Assembly (NCBI GenBank): GCA_045630765.1
Contig: JAZQTM010000042.1
Span: 1-14,306, forward strand
Source: RGIG3009 sp045630765
Lineage (GTDB): Bacteria; Bacillota; Clostridia; Oscillospirales; Acutalibacteraceae
Direction: 5' to 3'
Length of the DNA: 14,306 bases
Under the pieces are notes generated by a model. It was not told the DNA's origin and ran no database searches. It saw nothing but the letters and a program-made list of their open reading frames with translations. The translations under genes and the position numbers were made by a program. Numbering within the stretch: position 1 is the stretch's first letter; every line of letters starts with the position of its first letter. Below are positions 1 through 6,264 of this stretch, piece by piece.

Positions 1-305
1 CCTGAATAATAAGCAATATTTAAGTGTTCAAGAAGATTGTTTGAAACGATTTTTCCTGTTTCAATCAAATCAATATATTTTGGCAGGTTTAATTCGTTTG
101 CCAAAATTGAATTAAAGAATTTATTATAAAAAATCGCTCCAGATATCTTGATTGAAACAAAACCTAAAAGCAGTGATAAACCATATAAAAATTTGTTATC
201 GGTAAACACCAACAGTATAATGGCAATGGCAACAAATACACCAAAAACACCTAATAAACAAAGTTTGTATTTTTTTAGAATAGCCTTTGTATTGTAATTG
301 TTCAT
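1..305 (-). CDS. Hypothetical two-helix membrane protein, 3' end outside window
   Basis: An open frame of 101 codons starts at ATG 303-305 and runs off the left edge without a stop. The start is set by a GAGGTG SD at 311-316, five bases upstream. The protein begins MNNYNTKAILKKYKL. It has two hydrophobic stretches, about residues 15-34 and 39-58, then a more polar tail (NELNLPKYIDLIETGKIVSN) that is probably cytoplasmic. I recognise no family. It could be a small integral membrane protein or the anchor of a longer cytosolic domain. Composition sets it apart: the first 300 bases are about 27% GC by hand count, and codons such as AAT, ATT, TTA and AAA dominate, unlike the GC-rich genes to the right. 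This suggests recent acquisition or an accessory island beginning left of the ybaK-like gene. It has its own promoter and probably forms a separate transcription unit. Confidence 0.7.
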   Translation of the reverse strand, partial: MNNYNTKAILKKYKLCLLGVFGVFVAIAIILLVFTDNKFLYGLSLLLGFVSIKISGAIFYNKFFNSILANELNLPKYIDLIETGKIVSNNLLEHLNIAYYS

Positions 306-326
306 AATAACACCTCGCCGGCAAAT

Positions 327-355
327 ATTATATATTATTAGGCTTAAAATAGCAA
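327..355 (-). promoter_or_regulatory. Sigma-A type promoter of the left-edge membrane gene
   Basis: On the minus strand a -35 TTGCTA (350-355) is separated by exactly 17 bases from a perfect -10 TATAAT (327-332). The predicted start near 320 gives a leader of only about 15 bases before the ATG at 305. It lies downstream of the terminator of the preceding minus-strand gene, so the left gene should be expressed independently. Confidence 0.7.
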
Positions 356-389
356 CATTATGTTTGGTAAAAGGGCTTTAGGTTATTCT

Positions 390-419
390 AAAAATCGGAA
401 AACGTGATATGCATTTTCC
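390..419 (-). terminator. Intrinsic terminator after the YbaK-family gene
   Basis: The minus-strand hairpin pairs eight bases (GGAAAATG with CGTTTTCC, including one U-G pair) around a seven-base loop at 397-419. A run of U follows at 390-394. It begins 15 bases after the stop codon of the YbaK-family gene. Confidence 0.55.
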
Positions 420-434
420 ATGCTTGTTGTGGCG

Positions 435-908
435 TCAGACGTCTTCACGCAGTTTACAAACGTCTACCCAAATACCGTTGGTGTATTCCTCTAATTGGGC
501 GGGGGTGACTTCAATTGCTGAATTGGAACTGCCTGCTGCGGGATATACCGTATCAAAGCGGCGCAACGATTCATCTAAGAAAATGCGTACCGTTTCAGGC
601 AAGGCAAAGGGGCAGACACCGCCGACGGCGTGTCCCGTCAGTTCCAAAGCCTGATCGGGGGAGAGCATTTTGGCTTTGAAGCCAAAGGTTTGTTTATATT
701 TCGGGTTGTCGATTTTGGTGTCACCCGCAGTGACCACTACCAGACAGCCCTCGCCGTCCGCAAACGACATAGTCTTGGCGATGCGGGCAGGGGCAACGTT
801 CAGCGCTGCTGCCGCCAGTTCCACGGTGGCGCTGGATACGGAAAATTCTTGAATATCCTGTTCTCTGCCGAAGCGGGCAAGAAACGGACGAACGCGTTCA
901 ATTGACAT
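435..908 (-). CDS. YbaK/EbsC-family aminoacyl-tRNA deacylase
   Basis: This 157-residue protein matches the usual length (about 155-160) of the single-domain YbaK/EbsC family. Members hydrolyse mischarged aminoacyl-tRNAs in trans, for example Cys-tRNA(Pro) or Ala-tRNA(Pro), in the cytoplasm. Visible marks are the basic segment RIAKTM (43-48), whose Lys45 matches the lysine important for catalysis in YbaK, and the family signature GHAVGGVCPFAL (92-103). The frame extends 22 codons further upstream, but ATG 906-908 is chosen because AAAGGA lies about 11 bases before it and the upstream part shows no conservation that I recognise. The gene is divergent from serC, has its own promoter and terminator, and appears monocistronic. 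The exact substrate cannot be read from sequence, so the choice between YbaK-type and ProX-type specificity stays open. Confidence 0.88.
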   Translation of the reverse strand: MSIERVRPFLARFGREQDIQEFSVSSATVELAAAALNVAPARIAKTMSFADGEGCLVVVTAGDTKIDNPKYKQTFGFKAKMLSPDQALELTGHAVGGVCPFALPETVRIFLDESLRRFDTVYPAAGSSNSAIEVTPAQLEEYTNGIWVDVCKLREDV

Positions 909-962
909 AATGGTATACAGTCCTTTCTGAATAGACCGGTTTGTATGAGTGACCGTGTTTTC

Positions 963-991
963 AGTATACTGCAAACCGTATCGGTATGCAA
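963..991 (-). promoter_or_regulatory. Sigma-A type promoter of the YbaK-family gene
   Basis: On the minus strand TTGCAT (986-991), a 17-base spacer and TATACT (963-968) give a good vegetative promoter. The start near 956 gives a leader of about 48 bases. It is back-to-back with the serC promoter, about 43 bases apart. Confidence 0.65.
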
Positions 992-1033
992 GAAAAAACC
1001 TTGTGAAAAAAGTAACAAGATGCGAACTTTAGG

Positions 1034-1062
1034 TTGACTATTTCATTAAATAAGAGTACAAT
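1034..1062 (+). promoter_or_regulatory. Sigma-A type promoter of serC-serA
   Basis: TTGACT (1034-1039), a 17-base spacer and TACAAT (1057-1062) form a near-consensus promoter. Transcription would start near 1069, leaving about 30 bases of AT-rich leader before serC. That is too short for a riboswitch or T-box. Confidence 0.75.
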
Positions 1063-1098
1063 AATAATAATTTTAGTTTTTCTTTGGAGGAATGTATT

Positions 1099-2184
1099 AT
1101 GGCAAGAGTATACAATTTTTCGGCCGGCCCTTCCGTGCTGCCGGAGAGCGTTTTGAAACGTGCGGCAGAGGAGATGCTGGATTATCAGGGTTCCGGTCAG
1201 TCCGTGATGGAGATGTCGCATCGTTCGAAAACATACGATGCCATTATCAAAGAATGTGAGGCGCTTCTGCGCGAGATTATGAACATTCCGGATAACTATA
1301 AAGTGCTGTTCTTGCAGGGTGGTGCTTCGTCGCAGTTTGCGATGATCCCGCTTAACCTGATGAACAAGAGCGGCAAGGCGGATTTCATCCTGACCGGTCA
1401 GTGGGCGACCAAAGCGTATAAGGAAGCCGACCGTTACGGTGAGGCGAAGGTGATCGCCAGTTCTAAGGACAAGACGTTCTCCTATATCCCCGAGTGGGAT
1501 GAGGCGGATTTCACGCCGGATGCGGATTATTTCCACATCTGCATGAACAACACCATTTACGGTACCAAGTTCACGAAGCTTCCCGAAACGGGTGACGTAC
1601 CGCTGGTAGCGGATATTTCGTCCTGCATCTTGTCCGAGCCGATCGACGTGTCGCGTTTCGGTCTGCTCTATGCGGGTGCGCAGAAAAATATGGCACCTGC
1701 CGGTTTGACGGTGGTTATCGTGCGCGAGGATCTGATCGGTAACGCACAGGAGATCACCCCCACGATGTTCAATTATCAGATTCACGCGGAGAACGATTCG
1801 ATGTTCAACACCCCGCCCTGCTACACCATTTACGTGTGCAAGCTGGTGCTTGAGTGGGTGAAGAACGAGATCGGCGGTCTGGAGAATATGAAGGCCATCA
1901 ACGAGAAGAAGGCCGGCATCCTGTACGATTTCTTGGATTCTTCCAAACTGTTCAAGGGCACCGTTGAGAAGAAGGATCGTTCGCTGATGAACGTGCCGTT
2001 TATCACCGGTAACGAAGAGTTGGATGCGAAGTTTGTTAAGGAAGCGACTGCTGCGGGCTTTGTGAACCTGAAAGGTCACCGTTCGGTCGGCGGTATGCGT
2101 GCATCCATCTACAACGCAATGCCGATCGAGGGCGTTGAGAAATTAGTGGCGTTTATGAAAGCTTTTGAAGAAGCAAACGCGTAA
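1099..2184 (+). CDS. serC: Phosphoserine aminotransferase
   Basis: SerC is a PLP enzyme that transfers an amino group from glutamate to 3-phosphohydroxypyruvate, giving phosphoserine, the second step of serine synthesis. The 361-residue protein has the expected length (about 360). It opens with the family hallmark VYNFSAGPSVLP (residues 4-15). FLQGGASSQFAMIPLNL (71-87) is the cofactor phosphate region. The PLP-binding lysine is Lys196 in YAGAQKNMAPAGL (191-203). The C-terminus carries LKGHRSVGGMRASIYNAMP, which contains the conserved arginines of the substrate pocket. A TTG five codons upstream is in frame, but ATG 1099 is preferred because GGAGG at 1086-1090 lies eight bases before it and the family starts here. 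serA follows after 12 bases with its SD touching the serC stop, so the two form an operon. Confidence 0.97.
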   Translation: MARVYNFSAGPSVLPESVLKRAAEEMLDYQGSGQSVMEMSHRSKTYDAIIKECEALLREIMNIPDNYKVLFLQGGASSQFAMIPLNLMNKSGKADFILTGQWATKAYKEADRYGEAKVIASSKDKTFSYIPEWDEADFTPDADYFHICMNNTIYGTKFTKLPETGDVPLVADISSCILSEPIDVSRFGLLYAGAQKNMAPAGLTVVIVREDLIGNAQEITPTMFNYQIHAENDSMFNTPPCYTIYVCKLVLEWVKNEIGGLENMKAINEKKAGILYDFLDSSKLFKGTVEKKDRSLMNVPFITGNEELDAKFVKEATAAGFVNLKGHRSVGGMRASIYNAMPIEGVEKLVAFMKAFEEANA

Positions 2185-2196
2185 GGAGATTTGAAA

Positions 2197-3354
2197 ATGG
2201 ATATTTTAGCACTTAATAAGATCGCGGCTTGCGGTACCGATCGTCTTGGTGCAGGCTATACGGTCAGCGATGCCGTTGCAGAGCCTGTCGGCGTACTGGT
2301 TCGTTCGGCTGCGATGCACGATATGGAGTTCCCGTCCTCGCTTCTCGCGGTTGCCAGAGCGGGTGCGGGTGTCAACAACATTCCGTTGGATCGCTGCAGC
2401 GATGCCGGTATTGTGGTGTTCAACACCCCCGGTGCCAACGCCAACGCGGTTAAGGAACTCGTGCTTGCCGGTTTGCTGCTTTCGTCCCGTAAGGTCGTTC
2501 CCGCTATCGAGTGGGCAAAGACGCTCAAAGGTCAGGGCGCTGAGGTCGGTAAGTTGGTCGAAAAAGGAAAGGGTCAGTTCACCGGTCCCGAAATTCTCGG
2601 CAAAAAACTCGGTGTTGTGGGTCTTGGCGCGATTGGCATTTTGGTTGCCAACGCTGCTAAATCGCTCGGCATGGAAGTGTACGGATACGATCCGTATCTG
2701 TCGGTCGATGCCGCGTGGAGCCTGTCCCGTTCGATTCACCACGCTGCCACGTTAGAGGAGATCTACACGGAGTGTGATTACATCACCGTTCACGTACCGC
2801 TCAACGACGGTACGCGTGGTATGATCGGTAAGGATACCATTGCGATGATGAAAGACGGCGTGCGCATTCTGAACTTCGCGCGCGGCGAGCTCATCGACGG
2901 CGAGGCAATGCGTGCCGCTTTGGCGGACGGCAAGGTTGCCGCGTACGTGGTGGATTTCCCGTCCGACGATATGCTGTGTGTCGAGAACGTCATTGCGATT
3001 CCGCATCTCGGTGCTTCCACGCCCGAGAGCGAAGACAACTGTGCGATGATGGCGGCAGACGAGCTCAAAGCGTATTTGGAGCAGGGTATCATCCGCAACT
3101 CGGTTAACTTCCCCGCAATGGACGTTGCGAAGAACGGCGACGTGCGCATTTGCGTTTTGCACCGCAACATCCCGAACATGCTCGCGCAGATCAGCGCGGT
3201 CGTGTCGGAGGCGGGTGTGAACATCGAAACGATGACCAACCGTTCCAAAAAGGACAATGCGTATACGGTGCTGGATATTATTGGCGAAGTGCCGGAGAGC
3301 ATTATTGACGGTATTGGCGCAATCGACGGTGTTATCCGTGTGCGCAAGATCTAA
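2197..3354 (+). CDS. serA: D-3-phosphoglycerate dehydrogenase, short form with ACT domain
   Basis: SerA oxidises 3-phosphoglycerate to 3-phosphohydroxypyruvate with NAD+, the committed step of serine synthesis. The 385-residue protein has the NAD-binding motif VVGLGAIG (140-147), Asp165 for the cofactor ribose, Arg229 in NFARGELID and His270 in PHLGASTPESED. The place of the usual catalytic Glu (DVFPTEP in E. coli) reads DFPSDD (253-258), so an Asp appears to stand there. A C-terminal ACT domain spans about 315-385. Within it His322, Asn324 and Asn342 keep the same spacing as E. coli His344, Asn346 and Asn364, the serine-binding residues, so feedback inhibition by serine is likely. The N-terminus is shorter than in the 410-residue E. 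coli enzyme. ATG 2197 is chosen over TTG 2191 because AAGGAG at 2183-2188 gives normal spacing only to the ATG. Confidence 0.96.
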   Translation: MDILALNKIAACGTDRLGAGYTVSDAVAEPVGVLVRSAAMHDMEFPSSLLAVARAGAGVNNIPLDRCSDAGIVVFNTPGANANAVKELVLAGLLLSSRKVVPAIEWAKTLKGQGAEVGKLVEKGKGQFTGPEILGKKLGVVGLGAIGILVANAAKSLGMEVYGYDPYLSVDAAWSLSRSIHHAATLEEIYTECDYITVHVPLNDGTRGMIGKDTIAMMKDGVRILNFARGELIDGEAMRAALADGKVAAYVVDFPSDDMLCVENVIAIPHLGASTPESEDNCAMMAADELKAYLEQGIIRNSVNFPAMDVAKNGDVRICVLHRNIPNMLAQISAVVSEAGVNIETMTNRSKKDNAYTVLDIIGEVPESIIDGIGAIDGVIRVRKI

Positions 3355-3364
3355 ATGATGTAAG

Positions 3365-3399
3365 AAAGCGGCACTGAATTCATCGGTGCCGCTTTTTTT
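3365..3399 (+). terminator. Intrinsic terminator between serA and the ydcF-like gene
   Basis: A perfect 10-base stem (3365-3374 with 3386-3395) closes an 11-base loop and is followed by seven T (3393-3399). It starts 11 bases after the serA stop. The SD of the next co-directional gene begins only about eight bases after the T-run, and no promoter fits between them. Confidence 0.88.
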
Positions 3400-3420
3400 A
3401 ATAAAAAGGAGGACGTTGCC

Positions 3421-4209
3421 GTGCACGGAACGGGTGCTTTAGGAATCACCTTGCGCGTGGTGCTGGCGGTGATCTGTTTTCTTATCGGTATATGGGGTGT
3501 GCTGCCCGCCTTGACAGGTCGCTTTCACGCCGGTTGTGTGACGATGGTACTTGTCGGTGCGCTTGGCGTTACGGCGTGCATTACTTTTCCCGATCTCGCC
3601 GCTTTTTGTTGCCGTGTTTGGCAAAGCGGTGCGGGGAAAGCGGTGCTATGTGCGATCGTGGGACTTGTTGGTGCGTTGGTGTGCTTGTTTATCGGGTTAT
3701 CGCTTTGTATGATAAGCGCGTGTAAACGGCAGCCGAACAGCAACGCGACGCTGATCGTGTTGGGGGCGGCATTGCGCGAGGATCGACCGAGCGAATTGTT
3801 GCGCGGGCGATTAGAAGCGGCATACGCCTATTTAGAGGCGCATCCCGATTCCAACTGTATTGTGTCGGGCGGACAGGGCCCTGATGAGATCTGCACCGAG
3901 GCGAGCGTGATGCAAGCGTATTTGGTGGAGAAAGGGATCGATCCCGCACGCATTTATATGGAGGAAGTCTCCACCAGCACGTTTGAGAATATTCGGTTGT
4001 CCCGCGAGTTGATTGAGCAACACGGACTGAATTCCGAGGTGGCGGTGGTGACGCAGGAATTTCACCAGTTCCGCGCGCAACAGTTTGTGAAGCAGGCGGG
4101 ACTGACCGTGTCGGGTGCGGTGACGGCGCATACGCCGTGGCATTTGTTGGCAAGTTATTGGATCCGCGATTTTGCGGGGATCTGTCATATGGCATTATTG
4201 GGAACATAA
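3421..4209 (+). CDS. YdcF/SanA-like (DUF218) membrane protein
   Basis: The protein has 262 residues. Three hydrophobic helices (about 8-30, 37-57 and 73-99) precede a DUF218/YdcF domain (about 108-245). The domain is recognised by NATLIVLGAALRED (108-121), the Arg-rich LLRGRLEAAYAYL (126-138), IVSGGQGPDE (147-156), EEVSTSTFENIRLSRELI (181-198) and VAVVTQEFHQFRAQ (207-220), with conserved acidic and His residues. Relatives (SanA, ElyC, YdcF) are linked to envelope integrity or vancomycin sensitivity in enterobacteria, but no reaction is established, so the role here is unknown. Translation starts at GTG 3421, eight bases after a perfect AGGAGG (3407-3412). No promoter lies between it and the serA terminator, so expression probably depends on read-through from serCA. 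Its stop codon lies at the base of the downstream bidirectional terminator. Confidence 0.9.
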   Translation: MHGTGALGITLRVVLAVICFLIGIWGVLPALTGRFHAGCVTMVLVGALGVTACITFPDLAAFCCRVWQSGAGKAVLCAIVGLVGALVCLFIGLSLCMISACKRQPNSNATLIVLGAALREDRPSELLRGRLEAAYAYLEAHPDSNCIVSGGQGPDEICTEASVMQAYLVEKGIDPARIYMEEVSTSTFENIRLSRELIEQHGLNSEVAVVTQEFHQFRAQQFVKQAGLTVSGAVTAHTPWHLLASYWIRDFAGICHMALLGT

Positions 4210-4238
4210 AAAAGAGGCATCATCGATGCCTCTTTTTT
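4208..4238. terminator. Bidirectional terminator shared by convergent genes
   Basis: A perfect 14-base stem (4208-4221 with 4225-4238) with a three-base loop has six A on its left and six T on its right, so it can act on both strands. Stop codons of both convergent genes lie inside its arms (TAA at 4207-4209 on plus, TAA at 4239-4237 on minus). Only 27 bases separate the two coding regions. Confidence 0.92.
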
Positions 4239-4740
4239 ATTGTGTTTGTATGTCGGAAAAGGTGACGGTCAAGGGGATGCTTGGGATGGTGAGGGAGAGG
4301 GGGGCACCGCTTTTTGCGTCGTACACGTAGGTGTATTGAGCGTTGCCCGATAAGCCGTTTACCGTGATCTTGCCGTCCGTTTCGCTTCGTTCGCCCTCGC
4401 CGCGAAAGGTGGCATCAAACGCCGAAAGCAGTCCCTCGCCGAGCGCGTTTTCGGGGAGTTTGGCGGGATCGACGTTATAGGAGAGCCCTAAATACCGAAG
4501 GGTGACTTTTTCACCGTCCCATTCAGCGGAAAGACCGTTTAAGGTTTCGGGCTCGGAGAATTCCAGTAACAGAGTGCTTGCTGTGCGGCGCGTCAACGTG
4601 CCGACAGCGGTAAGGTCGTTGTATTGTGCGCGGAAAGAACAGATGAAATCAACCGCGATCGGCTCTGCCGCTTGTTGCCGGCGACAGCCGACACACAATA
4701 ACAAACACGAAAGACAAAGTGCGATAAGGCGACGGGACAT
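4237..4740 (-). CDS. Putative lipoprotein, possibly LolA/GerS-like
   Basis: This 167-residue protein has a short lipoprotein signal peptide: MSRR, a hydrophobic core at 5-17, then CVGC with the modifiable cysteine at 19. The -3 position is Cys rather than the usual Leu, which is atypical. The mature part looks all-beta, with alternating strands such as VGTLTRRTASTLLLEF and KVTLRYLGLSYNV, and no catalytic motif. This recalls the LolA/GerS-type half-barrel lipoproteins of Clostridia; from memory these often lie near NAD(P)H-hydrate dehydratase and alanine racemase genes. The context agrees: nnrD ends 14 bases upstream and the SD (AAGGGG, 4751-4756) overlaps the nnrD stop codon, so the two are co-transcribed. 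A role in spore germination or envelope lipid handling is inference only. The protein is expected to be anchored on the outer face of the membrane. Confidence 0.75.
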   Translation of the reverse strand: MSRRLIALCLSCLLLCVGCRRQQAAEPIAVDFICSFRAQYNDLTAVGTLTRRTASTLLLEFSEPETLNGLSAEWDGEKVTLRYLGLSYNVDPAKLPENALGEGLLSAFDATFRGEGERSETDGKITVNGLSGNAQYTYVYDAKSGAPLSLTIPSIPLTVTFSDIQTQ

Positions 4741-4754
4741 TCGTTTTCTACCCC

Positions 4755-5609
4755 TTACGATTCAAGTTGCAGAAACAGCGCTCCCAGTTCATCCAGTATA
4801 TCGGTAGGCAGCATAGCGTGCTGTGATAAGCGCGCAGCAGCGAGATCGCCCGCCGCACCATGCAGATATACACCGCAACGCGCGGCGTCAAAAAGGGGAA
4901 GTCCTTGTGCGACGAACCCCGCGATCATACCCGCCAGTACGTCACCGCTGCCGGCAACTGCCATACCGGGGTTGCCGGTTTGATTGACGAACGTCGTGCC
5001 GTTCGGCGCGGCGACGACGGTTTGATGCCCTTTAAGTACCACGACCGCATTAAAACGCGCAGCAGCAGTTTTCGCCGCCGCTTGTCGATCAGCCCCGATC
5101 TGTTCGACGGTAGTGTGCAACAGACGAGAGAGTTCTTTGGGGTGCGGTGTCAGAATGAGTGGCGCATGCGCTGTTTCCAGTATAGATATATGCTGCGCGG
5201 CGACGTTTATACCATCCGCATCCAAAACGATGGGGCAGGTTGCCGCAGTCAACAACGCCTCGGTCAAACGTGCGGTTGCAGACGTGTTACCGAGTCCGCA
5301 ACCGATCAACAAAGCGGTACTTTTTTGCAAGTGTGGCGCTAATTCCTTGACAATGGCGGCGGTGGATTGTTCGGCGAGAGGGGCGAACACTACCTCGGGC
5401 AGTGCCGCTCCCGCGATGGGATAGATCGATTCGGGTAGGGCGGCGATCACAAGCCCCGTTCCGCATCGCATAGCGGCGCGGGCGGCGAGTATCGCGGCAC
5501 CTGCCATACCGTAACTGCCGCACACCGAAAGCAGTGTGCCGTATGTGCCTTTGTGGCTGTCGGCTTCCCGTTTCGGGAAACAGCATTTAATCGAGTCGGG
5601 GACGTTCAT
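4755..5609 (-). CDS. nnrD: ADP-dependent NAD(P)H-hydrate dehydratase
   Basis: NnrD repairs damaged nicotinamide cofactors by dehydrating S-NAD(P)HX back to NAD(P)H at the expense of ADP (bacterial type). The 284-residue protein is the ribokinase-like CARKD/YjeF C-terminal domain alone. Visible motifs are HKGTYGTLLSVCGSYGMAGAA (19-39), RCGTGLV (48-54), VLDADGIN (128-135), LTPHPKELSRLL (153-164), VVLKGHQTVV (190-199) and MAVAGSGDVLAGMIAGF (216-232) with catalytic Asp223. The N-terminal epimerase domain found fused in many bacteria is absent, so the epimerase, if present, is encoded elsewhere. ATG 5609 has AAAGGAG (5619-5625) nine bases upstream. The SD almost touches the T-run of the preceding terminator, and I see no promoter between them. 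A lipoprotein gene follows in the same operon. Confidence 0.95.
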   Translation of the reverse strand: MNVPDSIKCCFPKREADSHKGTYGTLLSVCGSYGMAGAAILAARAAMRCGTGLVIAALPESIYPIAGAALPEVVFAPLAEQSTAAIVKELAPHLQKSTALLIGCGLGNTSATARLTEALLTAATCPIVLDADGINVAAQHISILETAHAPLILTPHPKELSRLLHTTVEQIGADRQAAAKTAAARFNAVVVLKGHQTVVAAPNGTTFVNQTGNPGMAVAGSGDVLAGMIAGFVAQGLPLFDAARCGVYLHGAAGDLAAARLSQHAMLPTDILDELGALFLQLES

Positions 5610-5626
5610 AGAGCGTTTCTCCTTTG

Positions 5627-5654
5627 AAAAAAGGCGGCCGATGGCCGCCTTTTT
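5627..5654 (-). terminator. Intrinsic terminator between the two-helix membrane gene and nnrD
   Basis: A perfect 12-base stem (5628-5639 with 5643-5654) rich in GC (GGCGGCC/GGCCGCC) with a three-base loop is followed on the minus strand by six T (5627-5632). It begins nine bases after the upstream stop codon and ends one base before the nnrD SD. Confidence 0.9.
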
Positions 5655-5662
5655 GTGATACG

Positions 5663-6181
5663 TTATTCTTTGTTAAAATCCAACTGCACCAGTTTGGGTA
5701 ATCCCTCATAGAAGGAATTTTTCACGCGTTCGTCAGGCTGGAACACGACCAACGTATGACCGCGTTTTTTACTGTGATACGTGAAATAATACAGATTATC
5801 CTCGTGCTCGGACGGCGCGGCGATCACGGTGCGATCCATCGGACGGCCTGCCCATTTTTCCGGCACGTAGCGACCGGCGCTCTCGATCTTGTGACCGGAA
5901 ACCGACACGATGCGGTGGCGCTTGCGCTGGGCGACGATGCGGTCAATATCAATGTCACCGTTAGTGACGCAGTATTCGTACTCGATATTCTGTGCCGTAA
6001 GCAAGTACCAAGCGCCGTAAAACACGCCGACGATGATAAATGCGGCAAACGCACGAACCATTCCGATAAGCAACACGGTAAGGGCTAACACAAGAACCGC
6101 CGCAAAAATAATGCCGATGATCGCCAGTATCTGACCGACGCTCTTTTTCTTTTTTACTAACTGCTCTACAAAAATATCCAT
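5663..6181 (-). CDS. Uncharacterised two-helix membrane protein (DUF6106-like)
   Basis: The protein has 172 residues. A basic N-terminus (MDIFVEQLVKKKKSVGQ) precedes two adjacent transmembrane helices (about 17-40 and 44-63). A soluble C-terminal part of about 110 residues follows, with alternating beta-strand character (IEYEYCVTNGDIDIDRIVAQ, GHTLVVFQPDERVKNSFYEG). The layout of two helices plus a PH-like beta domain, and the opening residues, resemble a Clostridia family I recall as DUF6106; that name is from memory and unchecked. No enzymatic motif is visible, so no function is assigned. ATG 6181 has AAAGGAG about nine bases upstream and the gene has its own promoter. A strong terminator follows directly, so it can be expressed as a single gene, with nnrD possibly reached by read-through. 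Confidence 0.8.
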   Translation of the reverse strand: MDIFVEQLVKKKKSVGQILAIIGIIFAAVLVLALTVLLIGMVRAFAAFIIVGVFYGAWYLLTAQNIEYEYCVTNGDIDIDRIVAQRKRHRIVSVSGHKIESAGRYVPEKWAGRPMDRTVIAAPSEHEDNLYYFTYHSKKRGHTLVVFQPDERVKNSFYEGLPKLVQLDFNKE

Positions 6182-6224
6182 AGGGCGATTCTCCTTTCCC
6201 GAGTGCTATTTATCACTTTATTAT

Positions 6225-6254
6225 AGTATAGCATACACAATCCGTTGATTGCAA
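6225..6254 (-). promoter_or_regulatory. Sigma-A type promoter of the two-helix membrane gene
   Basis: On the minus strand TTGCAA (6249-6254), an 18-base spacer and TATACT (6225-6230) form a plausible promoter within the 83 bases between uvrC and this gene. A second TATAAT overlaps the -10 but would give too long a spacer. A small inverted repeat (CAATC-N4-GATTG, 6238-6251) lies between -35 and -10. Confidence 0.55.
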
Positions 6255-6264
6255 GGGCTCGCAC

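Noticed and set aside
1063..1098. Riboswitch or T-box ahead of serC
   Set aside because: The predicted leader is only about 30 bases and shows no stable fold or T-box motif.
961..2079. Long minus-strand frame (372 codons) opposite serC
   Set aside because: It lies wholly antisense to a clear serC and the divergent promoters, has Arg/His-rich composition typical of a shadow frame, and has no SD or recognisable domain.
2752..3426. Minus-strand frame (224 codons) opposite serA
   Set aside because: Shadow of serA: His/Arg/Asn-rich, no SD, and it runs through the serA terminator.
3689..4207. Minus-strand frame (172 codons) opposite the ydcF-like gene
   Set aside because: Pro/Arg/Ser-rich shadow of the DUF218 gene with no SD.
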